DNA from: Terrimonas_A sp036262095 | Lineage (GTDB): Bacteria > Bacteroidota > Bacteroidia > Chitinophagales > Chitinophagaceae | Reading direction: 5' to 3' | Assembly (NCBI GenBank): GCA_036262095.1 | Contig: DATAJQ010000020.1 | Coordinates: 1-8,597 of the forward strand | Length of the DNA stretch: 8,597 bases | Shown: piece by piece, positions 1-5,780 of the stretch | Layout: each line of letters opens with the position of its first letter | How positions within the stretch are numbered: position 1 is the first letter of the stretch | Program-made: the position numbers and the translations under genes | Notes under the pieces: generated by a model | Database searches by the model: none | Told to the model about the DNA's origin: nothing | Seen by the model: the letters and a program-made list of their open reading frames with translations, nothing else

Positions 1-30
1 CTCCGGGAATATTTCCTGTATTGGTTTCAT
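1..30 (-). CDS. Possible N-terminus of a divergent gene, cut by the window edge
   Basis: Reading leftward from an ATG at 30-28, the minus strand stays open to the edge and encodes MKPIQEIFPE. Its position, head-to-head with ndk and separated by about 75 bp, is what a divergent gene start would look like. A near-consensus -7 box (TATCTTCG, minus strand, 48-41) lies 10 bp upstream of this ATG. Ten codons are too few to assign a family. A DHH-type phosphoesterase is one guess from memory of Bacteroidota gene order, but nothing in these residues proves it. Confidence 0.4.
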   Translation of the reverse strand, partial: MKPIQEIFPE

Positions 31-53
31 AAAACGGCAGCGAAGATAGGTGA

Positions 54-82
54 TTTGCTACGGCAAACTTTCTCTATTTTTG
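54..82 (+). promoter_or_regulatory. Bacteroidota-type promoter of ndk
   Basis: TTTG at 54-57 and TATTTTTG at 75-82 are separated by 17 bp. This matches the Bacteroidota primary-sigma consensus of TTG about 17-23 bp upstream of TAnnTTTG. Transcription would begin around 87-89, leaving a leader of about 18-20 nt before the ndk ATG. That leader is A/T-rich and has no Shine-Dalgarno sequence, which is usual for the phylum. It is the only promoter in the window with both boxes well matched. Confidence 0.65.
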
Positions 83-106
83 CAGCCCAAAAGTTATAAC
101 ACATAT

Positions 107-523
107 ATGAGCAATCGAACATTTACCATGATCAAGCCTGACGCTTTCAAAAACGGGCATTCAGGAGCAATCATTGATCGTTTCATCAAAGAAGGTTACA
201 GGATAGTAGCGTTGAAACTTACCAAGCTTTCTGCCGAAAAAGCCGGCGAATTTTATGCAGTGCATAAAGAAAGACCTTTCTATGGTGAGCTGGTAGAATT
301 TATGAGCAGCGGCCCCATCATTGCCGCCATCCTCGAAAAAGACAATGCTGTGGCTTCCTTCCGTGAGCTGATCGGGGCAACCAATCCTGCCCAGGCAGCC
401 GAAGGCACCATCCGCAAATTATATGCAACTTCCGTTGGCGAAAATGCCGTACACGGCAGCGACAGCGACGAGAATGCAAAGATTGAAGGGAACTTTTTCT
501 TCAGTGGGCTGGAGCAATTTTGA
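107..523 (+). CDS. ndk: Nucleoside diphosphate kinase
   Basis: This cytoplasmic enzyme transfers the gamma-phosphate of ATP to other (d)NDPs through a phosphohistidine and so balances the NTP/dNTP pools. The product is 138 residues, normal for a bacterial Ndk. It opens with the family start RTFTMIKPDA (Lys10 contacts phosphate). The signature NAVHGSDSDENA places the phosphorylated histidine at His116. Tyr50, Arg85, Thr91, Arg103 and Asn113 match the usual nucleotide-binding positions. The ATG at 107 is preferred over upstream in-frame starts because homologues begin there and because the promoter lies at 54-82, inside any longer version. The gene is monocistronic: it is followed by repeats and a terminator and faces a convergent gene. 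Confidence 0.97.
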   Translation: MSNRTFTMIKPDAFKNGHSGAIIDRFIKEGYRIVALKLTKLSAEKAGEFYAVHKERPFYGELVEFMSSGPIIAAILEKDNAVASFRELIGATNPAQAAEGTIRKLYATSVGENAVHGSDSDENAKIEGNFFFSGLEQF

Positions 524-527
524 TTGC

Positions 528-559
528 AGTCTTGAGTCTTTAGTCGGCAGTCGATAGTC
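528..559 (+). repeat. AGTC heptamer array 3' of ndk (five units)
   Basis: AGTC recurs at 528, 535, 542, 549 and 556, an exact 7-bp period, starting 5 bp after the ndk stop codon. The three bases between cores vary (TTG, TTT, GGC, GAT). The array does not code, since its frames contain stops. A related array lies 3' of malQ at 5781-5798. Downstream, at 583-597, is a separate 6-bp inverted repeat, GTCCTG-GTT-CAGGAC. The function of both is unknown. Confidence 0.7.
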
Positions 560-618
560 AAAGCCTGTCCACTGTCACTCTGGTCCTGGTTCAGGACACT
601 TACCAGTTTAAAGAATAT

Positions 619-660
619 AAGAGCCGGGGTTTCCTCCATAGTAAAGAGACCCCGGCTCTT
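619..660. terminator. Bidirectional hairpin terminator between convergent ndk and the TraB-family gene
   Basis: A perfect 12-bp stem, AAGAGCCGGGGT (619-630) with ACCCCGGCTCTT (649-660), can extend inward by about three pairs and leaves a loop of about 12 nt. On the minus strand it begins 6 nt after the TraB-family stop codon and is followed by the U-rich tract UCUUAUAUUCUUU. On the plus strand it ends in CUUUAU. The position between two converging genes and the GC-rich stem support rho-independent termination in both directions. Confidence 0.8.
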
Positions 661-666
661 TATGTA

Positions 667-1599
667 CTAGATTTCTTTTGTTGCAATCACTTTGTTCTCT
701 ACAGGAGTTACAGTAAATCCTGCTTTGCGCAGCAAATTGAGTACGCCTTTTTCACCTGGCAAGTGGCCTGCTCCTACTGCAATCAATAATGAATGACCGG
801 GTAAAATTTCTTTCAGTTTTTCGATCCAGTTGCGGTTTCGTTGGAACAATAATATGTCAGCATAGGCGGCTACACCGGCTTCCTCTTTCATCATCAGTTC
901 TTCCAGCTTTTTGAGGTTTTGTTCGCGGTAAGCCTGCAGCATTTCAGACAATTCGGTAGAAGAGCTGTCTTTACCTTTATTGGCATTATCAATATATGCT
1001 ACCAATTGCTCGGCCTGCATTTTATAGGGAATACCGTCCAGCACCTCTGCCTGGTATCCCATGGTCTCCAGCCCTTTTATTTTTTTCTTGTACTTTTTCG
1101 CTACTTCCATGATCTCCTGTTCCATAGCTGTATTCCTATCGCAGGGAAGTGAACTTTGCTCCAGCAGGGAAGCGGCAAGAATGGGCTTATACGTTTCCAG
1201 CATGGAGAAAGGCAGCATGGAACCGGCGCCGTCAAAATAGTTTTTTACTTTTTCGTAATCTTCTTTGCTGAGCAGGTCCTGCAGTGTAGTATCACCCTTC
1301 ATCTTCATCTTACTCATCACTGTGAGCATCTCCAGCATATTGTCCAGGTCGATCTCGAAGTATACTTCATCTGCATTGATGATGCTGTTCTTCAAGTTCT
1401 CACTGATCCCTGCATCATCTTTGCAAAGCATGTGGATGGTGCCAAAAAGGTAAGAAGGCTTTTCAAGCCCGTTGCCACTGATCTTCCAGAGCAAAGTGTT
1501 TTCATTGCCTGGGTCTTTGACCGGCTTGGCTTTTGTTTTCTGGGCACAACCGTTCAGCACGAGAAAGGACAGGAACAAACCTGCACTGAGTCTTTTCAT
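667..1599 (-). CDS. TraB/GumN-family lipoprotein
   Basis: The product is a predicted 310-residue envelope protein. An N-terminal signal MKRLSAGLFLSFLVLNGC carries the lipobox LNGC with lipidated Cys18. The mature part has the TraB/GumN (Tiki-related) layout: LLWKISG and YLFGTIH near the start (His56), EVYFEIDL around 79-86, GLETMGYQ around 176-183, and a C-terminal GAGHLPGEKGVLNLL with His279. The two separated Gly-x-x-His motifs and conserved Glu residues are the proposed metal-hydrolase signature of the family. The bacterial role is not established. The ATG at 1599 is chosen because it begins the signal peptide; the longer frame would start from TTG at 1617. It is last in a likely unit with ubiD (64-bp gap) and ends at the 619-660 terminator. 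There is no clear promoter of its own. Confidence 0.88.
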   Translation of the reverse strand: MKRLSAGLFLSFLVLNGCAQKTKAKPVKDPGNENTLLWKISGNGLEKPSYLFGTIHMLCKDDAGISENLKNSIINADEVYFEIDLDNMLEMLTVMSKMKMKGDTTLQDLLSKEDYEKVKNYFDGAGSMLPFSMLETYKPILAASLLEQSSLPCDRNTAMEQEIMEVAKKYKKKIKGLETMGYQAEVLDGIPYKMQAEQLVAYIDNANKGKDSSSTELSEMLQAYREQNLKKLEELMMKEEAGVAAYADILLFQRNRNWIEKLKEILPGHSLLIAVGAGHLPGEKGVLNLLRKAGFTVTPVENKVIATKEI

Positions 1600-1663
1600 C
1601 AAAAATATTTTAAGCAATTTACTTAGAAGTTATGGCAAAAACGAATCTGCGTCCTGGCCGGTT

Positions 1664-3565
1664 TTAATCCACCACCGCTTCTTCACCATACATCTGCGCC
1701 TTGAATTTCAATGATGGAGAAGGGATGAACCTGCCAATTCCCAGGCTCTCCCATTTGGCATCAACGGAAGCGATGGTCGCATCGTCTGCCACAATGATGT
1801 TCGGCCAGTCGCGGTGAAAATCATCCAGCTCTTTCGTTTTCCTCGTACCATCCAATCCCATGCAGGCAGTACCTGCTTGTTGGTAAAGATGATAATCCCT
1901 TTTCGGATCAAGGTTATTGCAGAAGCGCCATAACGCTGTAGGCAGGTCGCCGGCATCCACTGTATGCTCCACGTACAGGACCATTTTTATTCCCTGCATT
2001 TCAGATAATGCACTGATCTGTTCGTGCAGTTCCCTGATATGCCCCTTCCTGTTCTTTTCTATGGAAAGGATAAGACAGGGTATTTGCTTTGCAAGCAGGT
2101 TTTCATTCACATGTTTTATTTCCGGAAATTTTTGCTGCAGCAATACACCGGGTTTTGCCTCAGTCATATCCTTCCAGTTAAAACGTTCATCTGTTTCTTC
2201 CGGGAATTTTTTAGTTCCATCTATGCACATCTTACCGCCAAATCCCAGTTTGCTGCAACTGTGGTCCAGCACATCCATGGGACCTTGTGAAAAATAAATA
2301 TCTGTGGCCGGGTTGAGGTTGCGGAATACATATCGGGCCAGGGAGAGATAATCAGTGATCAGAGAGCCTTCATCCGATATCACCAATATTTTGTTGAACA
2401 TCATCTGGCCTGCGCCCCACATGGCATTCATTACTTTTTGCCCCTGCCCTGCATATTCCTTATGAATTTGTGTGATCACGAGATTATGGAACACGCCCTC
2501 CACAGGCATATCCATATCCACAATCTCAGGCACCATGGTCATTTTGATCGGTGCGAGGAATATCCGTTCGGTCGCTTTGCCCAGCCAGGCATCTTCCTGC
2601 GGCGGAATACCCACAATGGTGGCAGGATACACAGCATTCTTTTTGTGCGTGATCGCTGTGATATGAAAGCGGGGATACCAATCAGGCAAAGAATAATAAC
2701 CGGTATGGTCTCCAAATGGCCCTTCCCAGATCAGCTCATCCTGCGGGTCCACATATCCTTCAATTACAAAATCAGCATCTGCCGGCACTTCAATTTCCGG
2801 CTGGGAAATACATTTTACCAGCTCCACTTTTTTCTTGCGGAGAAAACCGGCGAGCATATATTCATCCACATTTTCCGGGAGCGGTGCTGTAGCAGAATAA
2901 GCATAAGCAGGATCACCACCCAGGGCAACTGCAACAGGCATGCGCTTGCCAAGTTTTTTATATTCATTAAAATGCTTTGCAGACACTTTATGCTTATGCC
3001 AGTGCATACCTGTTAAGGTTGGGCCAAACACCTGCATGCGGTACATTCCCACATTACGAGCATGTGTGAGTGGGTCTTTTGTATGAATAACGGGAAGGGT
3101 TACAAAGGGACCGCCATCTTTTGGCCAGCAGGTGATCACGGGTAGTTTGGTAATATCCGGCTCTTTCAGCACCACTTCCTGGCATTCCCCTTTTCCTTTT
3201 TTTACTTTAGGCATCCAGGAAGCGAACTGCCCCAGTTTTGGTAAAAGCTTCAATTTATCAAGAATGCTTTCTTTTGGCGCAGCAAGCAATTTGAAGAGAT
3301 TTTCAATCTCCTTTGCCACATCATCGAGATGGTTTACCCTAAGCGCCATGCACATCCTTTTGTCACTGCCATACGCATTCATCAGCACGGGAAAGTCATA
3401 GCCGGTATTTTCAAATAAGATCGCTTTTCCGCCGCCTGGCTGTTTGCTCATGCGGTCGGTGATCTCCGCCATTTCCAATACGGGATTTACATAGGTACTG
3501 ATACGTACGAGCTCACCTGCTTTTTCCAATGCATCGATAAATGCCTGTTGATTCTTATATGCCAT
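1664..3565 (-). CDS. UbiD-family decarboxylase, long form (probable menaquinone-pathway enzyme)
   Basis: UbiD enzymes are prenylated-FMN-dependent, reversible decarboxylases of aromatic or unsaturated acids. Motifs are clear: ARNVGMYRMQ with Arg176, and EGPFGDHTGYYS with Glu281 and Asp286, matching the catalytic Arg-Glu-Glu/Asp set. Asn171, His192 and Glu235 align with the metal and cofactor ligands. The product is 633 residues, against about 500 for E. coli UbiD; the extra length is mostly C-terminal. Forms of about 600 residues are typical of the futalosine-route decarboxylase (MqnL type), so a role on 1,4-dihydroxy-6-naphthoate derivatives is inferred, not shown. No UbiX partner is in the window. 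The ATG at 3565 fits homologues; a TTG at 3592 would overlap the upstream gene. The start is 23 bp after the barrel gene, suggesting cotranscription. Confidence 0.93.
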   Translation of the reverse strand: MAYKNQQAFIDALEKAGELVRISTYVNPVLEMAEITDRMSKQPGGGKAILFENTGYDFPVLMNAYGSDKRMCMALRVNHLDDVAKEIENLFKLLAAPKESILDKLKLLPKLGQFASWMPKVKKGKGECQEVVLKEPDITKLPVITCWPKDGGPFVTLPVIHTKDPLTHARNVGMYRMQVFGPTLTGMHWHKHKVSAKHFNEYKKLGKRMPVAVALGGDPAYAYSATAPLPENVDEYMLAGFLRKKKVELVKCISQPEIEVPADADFVIEGYVDPQDELIWEGPFGDHTGYYSLPDWYPRFHITAITHKKNAVYPATIVGIPPQEDAWLGKATERIFLAPIKMTMVPEIVDMDMPVEGVFHNLVITQIHKEYAGQGQKVMNAMWGAGQMMFNKILVISDEGSLITDYLSLARYVFRNLNPATDIYFSQGPMDVLDHSCSKLGFGGKMCIDGTKKFPEETDERFNWKDMTEAKPGVLLQQKFPEIKHVNENLLAKQIPCLILSIEKNRKGHIRELHEQISALSEMQGIKMVLYVEHTVDAGDLPTALWRFCNNLDPKRDYHLYQQAGTACMGLDGTRKTKELDDFHRDWPNIIVADDATIASVDAKWESLGIGRFIPSPSLKFKAQMYGEEAVVD

Positions 3566-3571
3566 AATTGG

Positions 3572-3579
3572 CAAAGGTA
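3572..3579 (-). promoter_or_regulatory. Possible -7 box of an internal promoter before ubiD
   Basis: The minus strand reads TACCTTTG, a perfect TAnnTTTG, with its 3' end exactly 6 bp before the ubiD ATG. There is no good TTG at 17-23 bp upstream. If the box is used, the mRNA would start at or next to the ATG and be leaderless. It sits in the 23-bp gap after the upstream gene, so it would be an internal operon promoter. A chance match is possible. Confidence 0.35.
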
Positions 3580-3588
3580 CAACAGCAC

Positions 3589-4443
3589 TCAATACATATT
3601 CGCCGGGCAGCGAACACTATTGCGGCTACCTGAACCATTCCAGCCGCCACCGGAATTGAGACGGAATGTAAGATGCAGACCTGCGAAATAATAATGGTCT
3701 TTGTATTTGGAGCTTCCCCGCTGAGATCCTTTCGCAGGAGATGTAGGATTACCTCCGGGTAATTCATCACCACGGTAAGCCATATCCACCGACAATTGCC
3801 CGCGATTAGCCAGCAGATCGGCAGGATCAGCGTAATTGCCGCTTACATCGTCAAGGTGATCGGTAAATAATATGCGAAGACCGGCTTCAAGCCCCAGGTG
3901 GATATTATCCGTGAATGCGTATTTGATACCACCGCCAAAGGGTATGGCCAGTTGGGTGAGTTTATATGTTTTGCCATAGCCGGGGATCCCTTGCCCTTCT
4001 GTGCTAAGCGGGCGGAGATAGATCTTATCACTCGTGCCATTATATGCGTAAGGGTTGAAGTGAAAAACGGCCAGACCTCCAAATACATAGGGAGTGAACT
4101 TATGATCATATAAATTCTGCAGATAGTATTGCCCCATCAGGCTGAATTCGGTGATCGCCGTTTCAAAGCTAAGATTGCGGGCTATCCTGCCGCTATCATT
4201 GCTGAAACGGTCTGCACCACCCACCACGGCATAAGTAAAGCCCGCCCGCAACATGAATTTGTCTGTCAACTCATAATTGCCTGTAATGCCAATAGCCCCA
4301 TTGGTCACTTTCCTGGGAAATATCTTGTCTGTAAGGTCACCATTATATGCAGCCAGCCCTCCAAATACACCAACATGGAAACGCTGTGCAAAAACAGCAT
4401 TGAACAGGAAAACAAAAACGATCAGCAGCCTGGCTTTTTTCAT
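3589..4443 (-). CDS. DUF6089/PorG-like outer-membrane beta-barrel protein
   Basis: The protein has 284 residues. A signal peptide is cleaved near VFA|Q (residue 19/20). The rest alternates hydrophobic and polar residues as in an 8-10-strand barrel. Phrases typical of the DUF6089/PorG group in Bacteroidota are FTPYVFGGLAVFHFNP, LRPLSTEGQG (about 143-152), QLAIPFGGGIKYAF and FTDHLDDVSGNYAD (about 193-206). PorG is a type IX secretion component in Porphyromonas, but the family has many paralogues, so a secretion role is only possible. After the last aromatic strand (YYFAGLHLTFRLN) there is an unusual Gly/Ser/Asn tail of about 21 residues ending in CPANMY, with the only cysteine of the mature protein at 279. 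The ATG at 4443 starts a normal signal peptide; a GTG two codons earlier is less likely. It is the first gene of the probable barrel-ubiD-TraB unit. Confidence 0.85.
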   Translation of the reverse strand: MKKARLLIVFVFLFNAVFAQRFHVGVFGGLAAYNGDLTDKIFPRKVTNGAIGITGNYELTDKFMLRAGFTYAVVGGADRFSNDSGRIARNLSFETAITEFSLMGQYYLQNLYDHKFTPYVFGGLAVFHFNPYAYNGTSDKIYLRPLSTEGQGIPGYGKTYKLTQLAIPFGGGIKYAFTDNIHLGLEAGLRILFTDHLDDVSGNYADPADLLANRGQLSVDMAYRGDELPGGNPTSPAKGSQRGSSKYKDHYYFAGLHLTFRLNSGGGWNGSGSRNSVRCPANMY

Positions 4444-4471
4444 ATTCACTTTTAAGATGTTAAACTGCCTG

Positions 4472-4479
4472 CAAATTTA
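4472..4479 (-). promoter_or_regulatory. Possible -7 box of the barrel-gene promoter
   Basis: The minus strand reads TAAATTTG, a perfect TAnnTTTG, 28 bp before the ATG at 4443, a normal distance for a short leader. The -33 region 17-23 bp upstream lacks a clear TTG. It lies in the intergenic gap after the epimerase gene, where a promoter for the downstream three-gene unit is expected. Confidence 0.45.
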
Positions 4480-4571
4480 AGGCCGGGTTGGCAGAAGTAC
4501 GGGGGAACGAAAAAAAATGGAACTTATTACATAAAGAAGACCATACACCAAAAAATTCAAAAATACACAGC

Positions 4572-4700
4572 AATAACCGCCCCCTTTCCGTCCTTCCCGC
4601 CTTACCGGTAAGATTTACTTACTTTTTTCATATTTCTTACCGGCAAGAAATATATTTACATCCTGTTTTGTTTGCCGGGAAGGACGGGAAGGGGAATAAC
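4572..4700. repeat. MITE-like nested inverted repeat in the epimerase/barrel intergenic region
   Basis: The arms CCCCTTTCCGTCCTTCCCG (4581-4599) and CGGGAAGGACGGGAAGGGG (4676-4694) pair over 19 positions with a single non-Watson-Crick pair (4587/4688). The hexamer AATAAC flanks the structure at 4572-4577 and 4695-4700. On the right it abuts the arm; on the left three bases intervene. The size (about 117 bp between the hexamers), terminal inverted arms and possible target duplication resemble a miniature inverted-repeat element, but no transposase is present and one copy proves nothing. It begins 7-12 bp after the epimerase stop on the minus strand, so it may act as a 3' stem-loop; there is no following U-tract typical of a rho-independent terminator. 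Confidence 0.6.
4601..4682. repeat. Three palindromic 12-mers at exact 35-bp spacing
   Basis: CTTACCGGTAAG (4601-4612, perfect palindrome), CTTACCGGCAAG (4636-4647) and TTTGCCGGGAAG (4671-4682) start exactly 35 bp apart. The middle copy is the core of a 24-bp palindrome at 4630-4653 with one mismatched pair. The third overlaps the right arm of the surrounding inverted repeat. The first two share 11 of 12 bases, and the sequence between copies is poorly conserved. It could be an operator array for a dimeric regulator, or structure inside a small mobile element. Confidence 0.6.
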
Positions 4701-4706
4701 GAAGTG

Positions 4707-5735
4707 TTATTCTTTACTGAACACTCCTGTATAATGTATACCCAATCCGGGCTCACCGGAATAGCTGATCTTTCCCAGGTCGTAACTGATGCCGGTAGCC
4801 AGGTCTTCTTTCAGAAGCAATGGACCATCCATATCCACATGATCGATAAATGGCAGCAGATGGGCAATAGCAGCCGAGCCAATAGTTGATTCGTTCATAC
4901 AGCCCACCATCACTTTCATATCCAGTTCTTTTGCCCGTTTAATCATACGCAGTGCAGGCGTAATGCCGCTGCATTTGGTCAGTTTGATATTGATACCATG
5001 AAAATGGTCCTTGCATTTCTCCACATCCTGCTCAGCCACACAGGCCTCATCGGCAAATAATGGCAGGCTTGATTCCCGGTACAGCACTTTCATGCCTTCC
5101 CAGTTGTCTTTGGCAAGCGGCTGCTCCACCAGTTCCACTCCTAATTCTTTTAACACAGGAATAAGCCGCAAAGCAGTGTCAAGGTCCCAGGCAGCATTGG
5201 CATCCACTCTTAAAACGGAAGAAGTGTTTTCGCGCAAGGCTTTAACAATAGCGATATCATCTGCCGTTCCTACTTTTATTTTATAAATGGGCCAGGGCTT
5301 TTCTTTCAGCTTGGCAATCATTTTTTCTACGGTATCAATACCAATGGTATAATCCGTTACAGGATTATGCGAGGTATCACCCTTCCACATTTTATATAAT
5401 GGCTGCCCTTTCAGTTTGCCATACATATCCCAGGCGGCAATATCAAGTGCACAAACAAGAAAAGGATTTTGCGGAAACAGGTGATGCAGGTAATGCCAGT
5501 AACGTTCCGGCTCTGTAAATGCGAACTTCTCCACGAAGACCTTTTTTCTTTCAAGATCTTCCATCATTTTTTCTACAGTGATATGATAATACGTAATCGC
5601 GGGTGCTTCGCCATATCCCTTAATACCAAAATGCTCGAGCTCGACCACTAATGTGGGCTGATGCGTTTTAGTGCCTTTTGAAATAGTGAAAGGATGACGA
5701 AAAGGAAGGCTGTATGGCCAGAAGGAACATTTCAT
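4707..5735 (-). CDS. Dipeptide epimerase, enolase superfamily (L-Ala-D/L-Glu epimerase-like)
   Basis: This is a 342-residue cytoplasmic Mg-dependent enzyme that racemises the alpha-carbon of the C-terminal residue of a dipeptide; L-Ala-D/L-Glu from peptidoglycan turnover is the best-known substrate. The N-terminal capping domain begins MKCSFWPYSLPFRHPFTISKG. The barrel carries the catalytic pair YKIKVG (Lys152/Lys154) and INIKLTKCSG (Lys251). The metal ligands are Asp178 (VDAN), Glu204 (VEQP) and Asp229 (FADEA). The DMDGP motif (Asp301, Asp303) is the Asp-x-Asp that binds the dipeptide amino group and separates these enzymes from muconate-cycloisomerase relatives. Bacteroidota members vary in dipeptide preference, so the exact substrate is open. 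The ATG at 5735 matches homologues; the open frame extends 24 codons further into the malQ end. It follows malQ by 68 bp. Confidence 0.92.
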   Translation of the reverse strand: MKCSFWPYSLPFRHPFTISKGTKTHQPTLVVELEHFGIKGYGEAPAITYYHITVEKMMEDLERKKVFVEKFAFTEPERYWHYLHHLFPQNPFLVCALDIAAWDMYGKLKGQPLYKMWKGDTSHNPVTDYTIGIDTVEKMIAKLKEKPWPIYKIKVGTADDIAIVKALRENTSSVLRVDANAAWDLDTALRLIPVLKELGVELVEQPLAKDNWEGMKVLYRESSLPLFADEACVAEQDVEKCKDHFHGINIKLTKCSGITPALRMIKRAKELDMKVMVGCMNESTIGSAAIAHLLPFIDHVDMDGPLLLKEDLATGISYDLGKISYSGEPGLGIHYTGVFSKE

Positions 5736-5741
5736 AATCGA

Positions 5742-5749
5742 CAAATTTA
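5742..5749 (-). promoter_or_regulatory. Possible -7 box of the epimerase promoter
   Basis: The minus strand reads TAAATTTG, a perfect TAnnTTTG, again with its 3' end exactly 6 bp before the ATG, as at ubiD. The nearest upstream TTG is 28 bp away, longer than the usual 17-23 bp. If functional it would give a leaderless or nearly leaderless mRNA and allow expression independent of malQ. Confidence 0.4.
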
Positions 5750-5780
5750 TGAAACAATCCCAGCACTTTAGTAATATCAA

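Noticed and set aside
583..597. Small inverted repeat GTCCTG-GTT-CAGGAC considered as the ndk terminator
   Set aside because: A 6-bp stem without a T-tract is weak; the 12-15-bp hairpin at 619-660 is a much better terminator.
280..639. 119-codon minus-strand open frame overlapping ndk and the terminator
   Set aside because: Its start lies inside the terminator hairpin and its body is antisense to the conserved ndk 3' half, including the active site.
1600..1607. Perfect TATTTTTG (TAnnTTTG) on the minus strand immediately before the TraB-family ATG
   Set aside because: The start point would fall inside the gene, past the ATG needed for the lipoprotein signal peptide, and no TTG lies at 17-23 bp. 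It is probably chance in an A/T-rich gap.
1156..1626. 156-codon plus-strand open frame opposite the TraB-family gene
   Set aside because: It is a shadow of a gene with a signal peptide and family motifs, and its own translation shows no coherent domain.
2438..3016. 192-codon plus-strand open frame opposite ubiD
   Set aside because: It lies entirely inside a gene with clear UbiD catalytic motifs, is rich in His/Cys/Arg/Ile as antisense shadows are, and has no recognisable domain or promoter.
4558..4565. TATTTTTG on the minus strand in the epimerase/barrel intergenic region
   Set aside because: No matching -33 box, and it is about 115 bp from the nearest start, while a better placed box exists at 4472-4479.
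4601..4682. Regularly spaced repeats considered as a CRISPR array
   Set aside because: The repeated part is only about 12 bp, there are three diverging copies, the intervals of about 23 bp are not spacer-like, and no cas gene is present.
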